Assembly (NCBI GenBank): GCA_019916065.1
Contig: CM034234.1
Location: 13,002,520 to 13,066,519, forward strand
Source of the DNA: Vitellaria paradoxa
Lineage: Eukaryota; Streptophyta; Magnoliopsida; Ericales; Sapotaceae
DNA length: 64,000 bases
Reading direction: 5' to 3'
Each line of letters starts with the position of its first letter. Within the stretch, counting starts at the first letter, position 1. This document shows, piece after piece, positions 9,901 to 19,051 of this stretch. A program made the position numbers and the translations under genes. Under the pieces are notes generated by a model. The model saw nothing but the letters and a program-made list of their open reading frames with translations, did no database searches and had not been told where the DNA came from.

Positions 9901-12900
9901 GGCCTTGCATCCGTGAGGTAGTTCAGCGATACACTCATAAGACGTTAAATGAAGCTTATTCGAAAGCTTTAGAAATTGAAAAATATTATAAGTTTGATTC
10001 TTATGAGTCTATGTCAAAGTTAAAGTACCCTATACAAACTATTGAGTTACAACGTCCATCTCCTAAACCTGGCGCCCCTATTGTTTCTGTTGATACTTCT
10101 GATTCTCTTATTAATTCTCCTCTTTTGACACTTGATCATATTGAGTTACCAAATCCTCAAAATGTGTCTAAAGTAGTTGAATTGGTTCCACCGTCATCTT
10201 ACCTTGATTTTGTTGATTTATTTGAGGACATCATGAATAATGATCGTCAAGATTACATAGACTTTATCATTGGTGATGGTTATTTTTTCAGGGGATATTA
10301 TTTAAGCATCTTAAGAGTTTTACTTAGTGACTTCATCAGTTGGGAGTTCTTTGAGTCTATGTCCAAGTTGTTCTTCCGTGAGATTACTCAGTTGCATGAA
10401 TCCTCCTCACTTCTAGTGTATAATAGAGGCATTCTTGTATATATTGAACAATTTCTCTTACAAATTATGCGTAGCATCTCTTACCGCTATTCTATTGATC
10501 TCATTGAGGTTCCAGCAACTTATTCTTCTTTGAGAGATTCTAATTTGACAAGTTCATTTGCATCCTCCCACGTCATTTTCTCTCAACCATGTATTCCACC
10601 CTTTTTTGATAATGCTGATATTAATTGAAAAATTGGGTTGAGTAATAATTATTATAAATTTCCTACTTATGTTATTGATAAGAATAAAGAATTTAATGGA
10701 TGTAACTTAATGATGACTTATGCATTGCATACTTACTACCTCATATCGTCTTGCCAAAATTTGCATGCCAAAAATGTTGGGCCATTCTATATCCTTTGTG
10801 ATCCTAGTCCCAATGCAATTTTTTTCACTTTGCCATCTGATATGAGTTTTGTTGTAATTTGGCATGTGGAGAATTTGTTATCTTGTGGAGGTATCTTTGG
10901 GCTTCAAATATTGTCTGCAGGTTATGGAGATATTTTTATACCGGTTCCAGTTCCTCCACCTCTTCAGCGTTGCCTATCTGTGTTCGATGTTGAGGATCTC
11001 ATTTTCCTTCAACTCCAAAGATGTCTTGTCAAGTGGAAAATGCGACATGATAACAGTGCCAAGTTTTCAACTCGACGGAGTCTAGTTCTTCTCAGTCCAG
11101 GAGAGTTGATGAGGACATCAATTTTTAAATTTATTTATTTATTTATTTATTATTATTATTATTTATTATTTGGACCCATTTGTTTTGGGTTTTATTAATA
11201 ATGAGTTTATATTATTAGAAGTTATTTGGACCCATTTATTTTTGGGCTATTTTAGTATCGGTTTATTTTATTTTAGGCCTTTTGTGTTAAGCCCATGATG
11301 TTTTAAAACCCTAATTAGGGTTAACAGAGATTGATTGATTGATTGATTGAATAATATCGGTGGCTGTGTTTTTCTTTCCCCTTTTTTCTTCTAATTCTTC
11401 TTCTCTTCTTCTCTACTTTCTTCTTTCTCTTGCTTTCTCTCTATTCTTTCTTTACTTTCAATTGTTGTTTCGCATCAATAAGTATGAAAGAAATATGAGA
11501 ATTCCATGCCTTAGATTGGTTAGACATGAGTCATCCACCACATCACTTATATATACCCAGCATCCATGCTCCAGTCCACCTAACATCATGAACCTTTGGC
11601 AGTAGCAGTGTTGAGAGTAATAGGAAAAGTAACTTCCATTTGGATTTTCTATGAAAAGTTAAAAGGTGCTGCTGCTTTAGCTTTGCAATTTTTTTCTTTG
11701 ATCTTCTGACGGTTTATATTAATTATTCAAATATATTTTTTTCAACTATGTTTTATGGTTTTTTCCCTACCCCTATCCTGTGATTAGGTGAATTTAGTTG
11801 GTTATACTTTGTTTTTTTAAGTTGATTACAAGACATATTCAGGATGAGTTGCCGTGGTGTATGCTATTTGCAGGTGATATTGTTTTAATAGATGAGACGA
11901 GAGAAAGAGTGAATGTTAAACTAGAATTGTGGCGGGAAACGTTAGAGACAAAAGGGTTTAGGTTAAGTCGATGCAAAACGGAATATATGGAATGTAAGTT
12001 TAGTCAAAGTAGAGTAACTGGTAGTATAGAAATAAGTTTAGGCACACAAGAGATTGTACAGAAAGAAAACTTTAGGTACCTTGGATCTATGGTGCAACAA
12101 GATGAAGAGATTGATACTAATATAAGTCACAGGATTCAGGCCGAGTGGACTGAATGGAGGAGTGCTTCGGGTGTCTTGTGCGATTGAAAAGTCCCCCTCC
12201 AAGTATTATAAGGTGGCGGTAAGACCAGCGTTGTTATATGGATCAGAGTGTTGGGCAGTAAAGTATAATCATGTTCAAAAGATAGCAGTTGCGGAGATGA
12301 GAATGTTAAGATGAATGTGCAGGATTACAAGGAGAGATAGGATTAGAAACGAGGAGATTAGGGACAAAATAGGAATATCACCGATTGAAGATAAAATGAG
12401 AGAAAATCGATTAAGATGGTTCGGCCATGTTAGAAAGTGTTCAACGGAGGTACCTGTTAGAAGGTGTGAAAGCATGGAGATTGCCAGGAGTAGGAGAGGA
12501 AGAGGAAGACCCAAGAGAAGTTGGAAAGAAATTATTAAACATGACCTTGCCTACCTGGATCTAACGGAGGACATGGCCCTAAACAGATTTGATTGGCGTT
12601 GTCAAATCCATATAGCCGACCCCACCTAATGGGAAAAGGCTTGGTTTGGTTTGGTTTGGTTTTGAATGCTTTTGAAAGAGGCATGGAACACAGAGTTGTC
12701 AAAACCTTAATGTGGGTGAATTATTGGGCGTTCTGGCTATATGAGCATGGCCTCCAAATTTAATTGTTGAAAATCCTGAAATGACACCTCTTTACAATCT
12801 ATTCTGTTGTGGTCATTTTATTTTTCAGTCCTTTCTCATTCTCTCTTGTTTCTATACTGTCTGGATCTTTGGATTGTCTTTTGTACCCTAGTTAACCCAT

Positions 12901-14078
12901 CCTGACATGATTTTTAGGTATTTGTATTTGAGTAAATTGGTAACTTTGCCTGGAGCATCGGGTGCTTTCTTGCGCCTTCTACTTGACCAGGTACTCCTTT
13001 CTGCCGTCTAATTTTTCTTCCTACCAATCTAAATGATTAATCCACTTGTCATGTGAATGCTTGCATGAATACATACTTGTATACAAATATATATTCAATT
13101 ATGTCTTTGTTTCATTGAGAAACGTTATTTTTACATGAAATGCAGTTCATATTTTCTCCTATATTCATCGGAGTTTTTCTATCTACACTGGTAACTCTTG
13201 AGGGAAGGCCGTGGCATGTGGTGCCTAAGCTTCGACAAGTAAATTTTAAATGCTTGCATTTCTTTTAACCTTTAATTATCATTTAACTCTTGAAAGCAAG
13301 TTATTAGAAGGAACATGACCCGTTTCAAAAGTTGAAATTGTTCATCTTAATGGCGTTGTTCCATTTTGTAGGAGTGGTTCTCTGCTGTTCTTGCAAATTG
13401 GCAATTGTGGATACCTTTTCAGTTTCTCAACTTTCGATTTGTACCACAACAATTCCAGGTTTGGAAGGCATAATCTATTTTGTGAATGTGAGAATTTTGT
13501 GCTGCTATGAGAAAAGAAAGCCATTGCCATTTAATTCTAAAACAAGTCCGAGGTGCTGAGACAAAGAAATGTTTGCGTTAGGCAAAAGTTACAAATTTGG
13601 TTTAGAGCATGATTCATTTGTGAAGATAAATGAAAGATTTAAAAATTGCTTGATTCAAGATACATTTGGGATTTCAACATTTATGGGGACTTGCTTTGAT
13701 TCATAGTTGTTTTATACGGAGACTTCATAGATGGGCAAACTGAACAGTAACTCCTAGGCTTTTTTTTGTTGTGATGTGTTCATATAATGCCTGTCAACTT
13801 ATTGGGAAAACAGATAGGGATCTGACTCATCAACAATATTTGGGTTCTACATGACTCTATCCATGCTCTACGCCTTATTTTTGTCTTGAAGTGTTATTAA
13901 AAGTGCAGTTATATAAGTTGTTTTTTTTTTTTTTTAGGCTCTGTTATCATTTTACCTTGAAATATCAAATTTCCAACTATTATATTTACCATTACAGGTC
14001 CTTGCTGCTAATGTTATTGCTTTGATGTGGAATGTAATTCTCTCGTATAAATCTCACAAAGAGGTGCTGACAAAATAG
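3993..14078 (+). CDS. Mpv17/PMP22-family membrane protein (PXMP2/4-like, probably plastid), 7 exons
   Basis: Coding exons: 3993-4375, 4967-5054, 6963-7057, 12918-12990, 13146-13238, 13372-13458 and 13998-14078, all with GT..AG introns and matching phases, giving about 299 residues. Residues 1-127 form a transit-peptide-like, Ser/Arg-rich N terminus followed by a Gly/Ser-rich linker. The conserved Mpv17/PMP22 region follows, with four hydrophobic segments (about 133-157, 173-195, 214-232, 262-290). The last exons show the family signature, read as NWQLWIPFQFLNF, then FVPQ and ANVIALMWN. The protein resembles Arabidopsis At5g19750, as I remember it. Mpv17-type proteins are small integral membrane proteins with a proposed channel role; the plant member's function is not settled. 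The start has a good context (aacaATGG). The third intron is 5.9 kb because of transposons. No stop or frameshift is seen, so the gene looks functional. Confidence 0.88.
4425..4800. mobile_element. MULE-type MITE in intron 1
   Basis: The ends are long imperfect inverted repeats: 'gggtaattacattttt' on the left and 'tttaattatccc' on the right, with matching inner motifs ('aaaatgcaacac' / 'gtgttgcattta'). It fills most of intron 1. The same family occurs at 63314-63767 in an intron of the MED15 gene. Flanking duplications are too T-rich to judge. Confidence 0.6.
5306..5627. mobile_element. MITE with inverted ends in intron 2
   Basis: The left end 'gtagcatttggtttgc' is complementary to the right end 'aaacaaaccaaatacat'. 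The inner part ('gaaaacacaagtgacaaaat') recurs at about 39655-39945, so this is a family. No coding potential was found. Confidence 0.55.
7130..7530 (-). mobile_element. 3' fragment of an L1-type LINE in intron 3
   Basis: On the minus strand, within 7309-7431, a frame reads LVFEAFTLLWLIWKEQKYRS and then FNGVE. This is typical of the C-terminal part of plant L1 reverse transcriptase proteins (WLIWKERN..). It ends at a stop at 7309-7311, and a non-coding tail follows. Only the 3' end of the element is present, so it is dead. Confidence 0.55.
8227..8591 (+). repeat. 5' LTR
   Basis: The LTR begins 'tgatgaggacatcaattttt' and ends 'gttccgcatca'. It carries a TTA microsatellite, 'ccctaattagggtt', four tandem 'gatt' units and a CT-rich tract near its 3' end. 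It is 365 bp long against 371 bp for the partner. Confidence 0.93.
8595..8606 (+). other. Primer-binding site
   Basis: 'tggtattagagc' lies three bases after the 5' LTR. It matches the usual plant initiator Met-tRNA site TGGTATCAGAGC with one mismatch. Confidence 0.85.
8607..9443 (+). other. Untranslated leader of the LTR element
   Basis: The section 8720-8990 is GC-rich and made of degenerate 'ctccggcgac' units, a pattern common in leaders of plant gypsy elements. It is followed by A/T-rich sequence with a 22-base A run near 9260-9281. Open frames here are compositional and I do not call them genes. Confidence 0.6.
9444..10628 (+). CDS. Retrotransposon Gag protein
   Basis: The frame has 394 residues. 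Residues 25-190 look like the plant retrotransposon gag domain: FSGTIDPLEFLDWVDDIE near the start, then YATEYWQ, LSDQFVP, a Gln/Asp-rich DDYFDQFKTL and LGLRPCIREVV. No CCHC zinc knuckle is present. After residue 200 the sequence loses resemblance to Gag. It is intact, which fits the recent age of the element. Gag forms the virus-like particle in which reverse transcription occurs. A single UGA ends it, and the same frame continues open into the right LTR. Confidence 0.85.
   Translation: MNFENQLYWNNKVGLHSIHQTYVKDPPYFSGTIDPLEFLDWVDDIEYIFNYHDLSDDQCIRLAKTRLTNYATEYWQTVELYHRHVTQWALMKQILSDQFVPKSFIDKAWSQLMRLKQEDSFVDDYFDQFKTLRKWSNFQNEPCAISRFVLGLRPCIREVVQRYTHKTLNEAYSKALEIEKYYKFDSYESMSKLKYPIQTIELQRPSPKPGAPIVSVDTSDSLINSPLLTLDHIELPNPQNVSKVVELVPPSSYLDFVDLFEDIMNNDRQDYIDFIIGDGYFFRGYYLSILRVLLSDFISWEFFESMSKLFFREITQLHESSSLLVYNRGILVYIEQFLLQIMRSISYRYSIDLIEVPATYSSLRDSNLTSSFASSHVIFSQPCIPPFFDNADIN
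10629..11106 (+). pseudogene. Remnant of pol C terminus (integrase tail) in frame with gag
   Basis: Directly after the UGA at 10626-10628 the same reading frame stays open. It contains VGPFYILC..NA..LPSDM followed by HVENL, resembling the region after integrase in plant gypsy polyproteins (GP.KIL..NAY...LP.DM....NV.DL). The catalytic parts of pol are missing, so this looks like an internal deletion that brought the end of pol next to gag. There is no ATG at its start. Identification rests on this short motif. Confidence 0.55.
11107..11477 (+). repeat. 3' LTR
   Basis: Near-identical to the 5' LTR. It has extra TTTA units in the microsatellite and T instead of C near the end. It is preceded by a short purine stretch 'ccaggagagt', the likely polypurine primer site. 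Confidence 0.93.
11818..12662 (+). pseudogene. 5'-truncated, dead RTE-type LINE
   Basis: The sequence encodes the end of a non-LTR reverse transcriptase. It starts in LITRHIQDELPWCMLFAGD, where plant RTE elements have FADD, so one catalytic Asp has become Gly (GGT near 11874). The frame stops at 12185-12187. It resumes in another frame as AVRPALLYGSECWAV, hits an in-frame TGA near 12313, then runs on through LRWFGHV and RGRGRPKRSW to a stop near 12629. The 3' end has a 'ttggt' simple-repeat tail near 12640-12662, as RTE elements do. Everything upstream of the catalytic motif is missing. Confidence 0.8.
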
Positions 14079-14670
14079 GTATGTTTATATTGTAAGAAGC
14101 AACTGTGGAAATGAAGATTTTATCCCAACTACATGGAATTGGACAATTAGATTCTACGTAATAAATGCAATGCTAAAGCGGGATGGTATATGAATTTGCA
14201 TTTATAACTGTGTGTTGATAAGAAATAATATTTAGTTGAGGAAAAATTCCCCAAATGGAAAATTCTCAAAAGCTTCAACGTAACTCTAAAGCCTCCTTTA
14301 ATGAAACCCTAAATCCTGTGTCTCTGGTTATTGAACTACTCCTGTGATCTTGACTTGAAACTGTTGTCTTGGTAATATCTTACCCTAAGTCCAACAGGAA
14401 AATCAGAGCAAACCTTAAATTCTTTGGTGAAGTTAGTACTCTGAGTAAGCTGATGGGTTGTCCCAATGGTTAGGGATTCGATTTTTAGCCAAGGACACGC
14501 TTCAATTTTTGGTGATAGTATAGGAGCAATGTGATTGCAGCATCTGAGTAAGAAAATGTATAGGTGCAATGTGTTCACTATTATTCAATTATTTTAGCCA
14601 AGGAGAGACTTCAATTTTTGATATAGTATAGGAGCAATGCGAATGCAGCATCTGACTAATAAAATGTGTA
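14079..14670. other. 3' flank of the Mpv17-family gene
   Basis: Probable 3' UTR and downstream sequence. There is a partial direct repeat, 'agccaagga..cttcaatttt' at about 14488 and again near 14597, followed each time by 'tataggagcaatg', giving a duplication with a period of about 110 bp. No gene is seen. Confidence 0.45.
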
Positions 14671-14679
14671 GTATTGAGC

Positions 14680-16714
14680 ATGGTTCAAAGTCAGTCGCTA
14701 TATCCGTCTGAGAAATTTCGATGCGGTCGCAGCACGGCATCGGGTGATACGCAACTTTTAGCGTTTTTTAACTTAAAATTTTAAAAAATAATGGAAAATC
14801 TCTAAAAATTCTAAATAGTAAAATTAATGTTCCACGTGACCAAGTATATTGTAACTATTTTATTAAATCTTAGATAAACTACTTATAACATGTAAACGAA
14901 CTAATTTTGTGCCTTCCTTCATTATTAATAAACCATACATGGTCAATATTATCCACATACACATACAAGTTAATTCAAATGCATATGAAAAATACAAATT
15001 ACTATAATTTGATGATTTTATTTGAAAAATTGTTATAAATCTATTTAATAATGAGTATTAGAAACTTATATTTCATAATTTGTTCAATCAAAAATAATTA
15101 TAAAATTATTGAATAATAGTGTAGTATTGTTTTTTCTTTTTTTCTTTTTTTCAATTAGCTATTTAATAATAGTGTAGGATTTTTTTAATTACTTTTTAAC
15201 ATTTTGCTCATTTGCCTTTTCAATTCTAAGTATTCTTTTTTGCTTTTCCAATTCCAAGTATCCGATCAAAACTAATTAATTGAAAGGAAAATATAACCCC
15301 AAAAAAAAAATATTAGAAGTAAAAAGAAATGGTAAATTAGGAAGTATTGTATGCAATGGTAAATTAGGAAGTCTTGTCGTTTGTGGCTAGAGAAACCACA
15401 CTTCAACAACTATGCAAGGGTATTCTTGTAAAAAAAAAAAAAACTATGCTAGGGTATTAATGAAAAGGAGTTATCATGCACAAAACGATCTGGAAGGAAA
15501 AAAAGGAAAAGACATAAACTAGGAAAAAAAGTTAAAAAAAAAAATTAAAAAGAGAAGTATGAAACGATATGGAAGGATGACGGCGAGGGAGGGATGACAG
15601 TTACTGTGGGATCGATGGTTATAGTGGTCAGTGGCGGATCAGGAAATTTTTTTCAATGGCGGCGAAAAATTCATAAAATAAATATTAGGGCCGGGTGTTT
15701 GAAGTTGTAAAAATTAGTATAAATTTATAAAAATTATAATTTTCATAATTCATATGGTAAGTAAAAATTTAAATTTTAAAAAAACTTTTAGAATTTTATC
15801 GAGTTTCAAACATTTCAATTTTAAAATAAATTATTTATTTTTTACTCTCAAAACCTTTTATAATTTTTACCTCACTTTTTAAAAAATCATTTTTAACAAG
15901 TATATGAAAAAAAAAATAATGCATTTGTAATGTTATAAAATATACGTTAATAATTAAAATAAAAAATTTTTACAAAAATAATATTTATCCTATTAAATAT
16001 TACATACCAGACACAATCTTATAATTTTTCATAAGTTCAAGATGTTAAAGTTCGAAAGTTGAATGTTCAGGCGATTAACACTTTCGATTGTACATGTGTG
16101 TAAGTAATATATCATATATAAAATAAGATTATCGATCACAAGTGTACGAGGTCTGAAGAATAAATATTTTTTTTTATAGATTATGTGGTTTAAATATATA
16201 TATATATATATTTTTTCGGACTCCAGTGGTAGTGGTTGCTGCCGCTCGGCCACAGGTGGCTCCGCCCTTGATAGTGGTGGTGAGACTGTGGCGGTGACTA
16301 CTTGCGACTAACGAACACTGGTAGGTCTCTCTCTCTTTCTCTTTCTTTATGTTTCAGATTTGGAATTTTAGGGCTTTCTCCCATTTTTTTTTATATTTAT
16401 TTCCCCCTTTTCCGATTAAATCTCTCTCCCTCTGCTTCAGTTCCATTTTCTCGGAGCAAGCTCTACACTTTCCAAGAAGGCTTCACTTTCTCGAGAGCAT
16501 CTCATTTTAACATCATCCGCATCACTGAGATATCACCACAGTTTCTCCAAGTATCAGAGTATCGCTAATATCTTAGGTATCTCGGTCATGATAAGCCGAT
16601 TTAGACTGTTTCGATGATAGCCATCGACTCAAGCTGAGATCTTAGTGTGGCCACTCACGATACCAACTCGAGACACCAAGATATCGGTTGTCTTGGCCGA
16701 TACTTTGAACCATG
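14680..16714. mobile_element. Large non-autonomous DNA transposon, MULE-like, with a nested hAT element
   Basis: The left end 'atggttcaaagt' is complementary to the right end 'actttgaaccat'. The flanking 9-mers 'gtattgagc' (14671-14679) and 'gttctgagc' (16715-16723) agree at 7 of 9 positions, which suits a Mutator-like element that has aged. The right part (16500-16700) contains many 'gatatc..cgatac' type words. No transposase frame is visible. The 642-bp hAT element at 15629 sits inside it. Confidence 0.6.
15629..16270. mobile_element. Non-autonomous hAT element with 8-bp target duplication
   Basis: The perfect 8-bp duplication ATAGTGGT is at 15621-15628 and 16271-16278. The ends are 'cagtggcgga' and 'tccgcccttg', which are roughly inverted and of the CAGGGGCGGA type usual for hAT elements. 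The interior is AT-rich with no transposase. It is inserted in the element at 14680-16714. Confidence 0.82.
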
Positions 16715-17060
16715 GTTCTGAGCGATGATATTTCATGAATTCCACTTACTCAACAATTATTATATAGTGACGCTTGAAGTAGTCACTTTATTTATTTTTT
16801 TTTTTTTGGGGGGGGGGGGGGGGCGCAGATCCCTTTTCACAAGTTACCTTTCTTTTCGTCTTCTTCTTTTTGGTGTCTTCTACTCCCCACAATTACTACA
16901 ATTTGTCTCTTCATTTATAAGAAAAGGCAAAAGTAATGGGAAATATAAGATTTTTTTTTAATGCATATCAAGCATGCTAGGATAGTTTATTGCCTAGGCA
17001 CAAAGTGTAATTCCTAGTAGACCTTTTTCTTGTCACTCTTGAGTAGAAGCACATTTATGA

Positions 17061-17552
17061 CTAGGGATGGCAATGCATCGGATCGTGGTCAAGTATTGCC
17101 TTTATCATTCCTAAATTTATCGGGTAGAAAAATATTTAGATTAGGTGGGTACTGGATGAGTATTTTTAACCGGCTTCCATCTCCTAACCCATTGGGTAAT
17201 TTGGTACCCATAGCCTACAAATATGAGCCAGTTAATTGGGTAATAAATTTGAGTATCTGATAATTTGGATGGGTAATCGGGTAATTTAGATTGGTAATCG
17301 GGTAATATCCACTAGGTACCTAATAAATGGGTAATTGATACGGGTAATTTGGATGATAATCGGGTAATACTTGTTGGGTACCCTATATAATCGGGGCGGG
17401 TTCAGTAATACCCATTGGGTACAATGCATTTATCATCCCAGGACTTGATAGATATTTTATTTTCATATCCTACGCCATCTCATTACCTATAAAATTTAAA
17501 AATACCTGAACTTACCAGATTGGGGTGGGAAGAGTTAAGATTGCGATCCCTG
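17061..17552. mobile_element. hAT-like MITE (GGGATGGCAAT type)
   Basis: The ends are 'ctagggatggcaat' and 'attgcgatccctg', imperfect inverted repeats. A 7-bp direct repeat, TTTATGA, flanks it at 17054-17060 and 17553-17559. The interior is made of degenerate 'gggtaatttggat' units with 'gggtaccc' words. No coding sequence is present. Confidence 0.7.
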
Positions 17553-18855
17553 TTTATGAGTGCAATGGATTGGTTAAAGTAATCGTTTCGATTTTACATT
17601 AAAAAAATAAATAAATAGAAATTGGCATATTGTCAAGTGAGTATATGTTTTGGGGGTCTCGTCTTCTCTCTCTATATGAATTAGAGCAAGGAAAATGATG
17701 CAGGGATGAAAGTAGATAAATCGAAAAGTTGAGTAGATGGACTGTGATTTTTTTGTTTAGTCTAAAAATACCCAGAAAATAATACAGATTTGTGGTAGAG
17801 AAAACTTCTCTAATGGTTTTTCTACTAATCAAATTCTCATGAGCCATAAAGGCTTACAATGTATTAAATAAAAATACTAAAACTAAAACTAGGAAACAAA
17901 ATTAGGTAAATTTAGGAAACAAGATTACTACTAAATTTGAAAATTCTCTAATTTTACTATCAAGCTAAATTTAATATTCTGAAAACATATTTAGAATTAT
18001 AATAAATATTCTAAACTAAGTCTAAATAAATAAAAAATATTTGTCAAAAAATATTTCTGACAAGTGGGTGGTGATAATATCAGAGCATAATTAATGCATT
18101 GCAATGGTAAATATGTAGAGAGTGCATTGAATATGTTCTGGCATTAATAATATTTGCTCTGGCATTATCACTACCCTTAACAAATACCTAAAACTAAGAT
18201 AGAAAATATTAATCATAAAATTCTTTATATATTCTGCCTGCATTAGAAAAGAAAAGTGCTCCATGTGGTTTCATTTCGCATAGCAATTCCACAAAGAATT
18301 CAAAAGATATCTAAGGCACCCCTAAAGCTTAATACAACAGAGATGCAACATTACTCATATTAAAATGCCTGTCATTACTTCCAAAAATGTCTGCAATGCT
18401 ACTTAAGAAGTTGCCCAATTTCATGGATTTTGAATGTCAAGTAGCATTGCTGCGGGAAGGTTGTGTAATGCTACCTTAATCAACAATCTTAAATTTTGTC
18501 CATTATCCGCTAGGACATATGCCTACATCTAACCCTCCCGAGCTCCATAACGAGGGAGCCTTGTGCATTGCTTTCCCCTTTTTCATCCACTAAAACATAT
18601 GGCTACTCCTTGTTACTCCGTCTCTCTATTTTGGAAAGTAACTGCTATTGGGACCATTGCATTCGTTTGCTGAAAGTAGTTGTATTTAAAAGGGGCATTG
18701 TGGATTAATTGAATGGGGAACAGGGAGACAATACATTCAAATCGTCCATGGCCCTCTAATATCATTAAAAGAATTGATTTTCTACAAACAGAGCCTTTTT
18801 GTACACCTGGATGCCTAATGTTTCATTCTAGATGCATGTTAGTGGGACATGACAC

Positions 18856-19051
18856 AATTTACGAGAAATTATTAGATATGAGCACTGCATACCGTCACGT
18901 GGTACATTGCACCAATACAATATGACACAATGATACTTGTGTCTTATTCATAGGACCCATAGTACATAAAAATACACAATGTGTCATATTTGAATTGATA
19001 CAATGCATCACGTTGTCCAGTGCTCGTATCTAATATTTTCTTCGCAAATTT
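18856..19051. repeat. Fold-back (hairpin) element
   Basis: The left arm 'attattagatatgagcactg' (from about 18868) is complementary to 'agtgctcgtatctaatat' (from about 19019), with further pairing over about 60 bases around a loop of about 50 bases. This is a MITE-like hairpin with no gene. Confidence 0.6.

Larger units (their letters stand above)
8227..11477 (+). mobile_element. Complete, young, pol-less Ty3/gypsy-type LTR retrotransposon (TR-GAG-like)
   Basis: Two direct LTRs (8227-8591 and 11107-11477) start TG and end CA. The 5-bp target duplication ATAAG is at 8222-8226 and 11478-11482. A primer-binding site matching initiator Met-tRNA lies just inside the left LTR. The LTRs differ by one C/T near their ends (8584 vs 11470) and by the length of a TTA/TTTA microsatellite, so the insertion is recent. 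The 2.5-kb interior encodes Gag and a short pol remnant but no protease, reverse transcriptase, RNase H or integrase core. It would therefore need enzymes from another element. It sits in intron 3 of the Mpv17-family gene in the same orientation. Confidence 0.92.
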
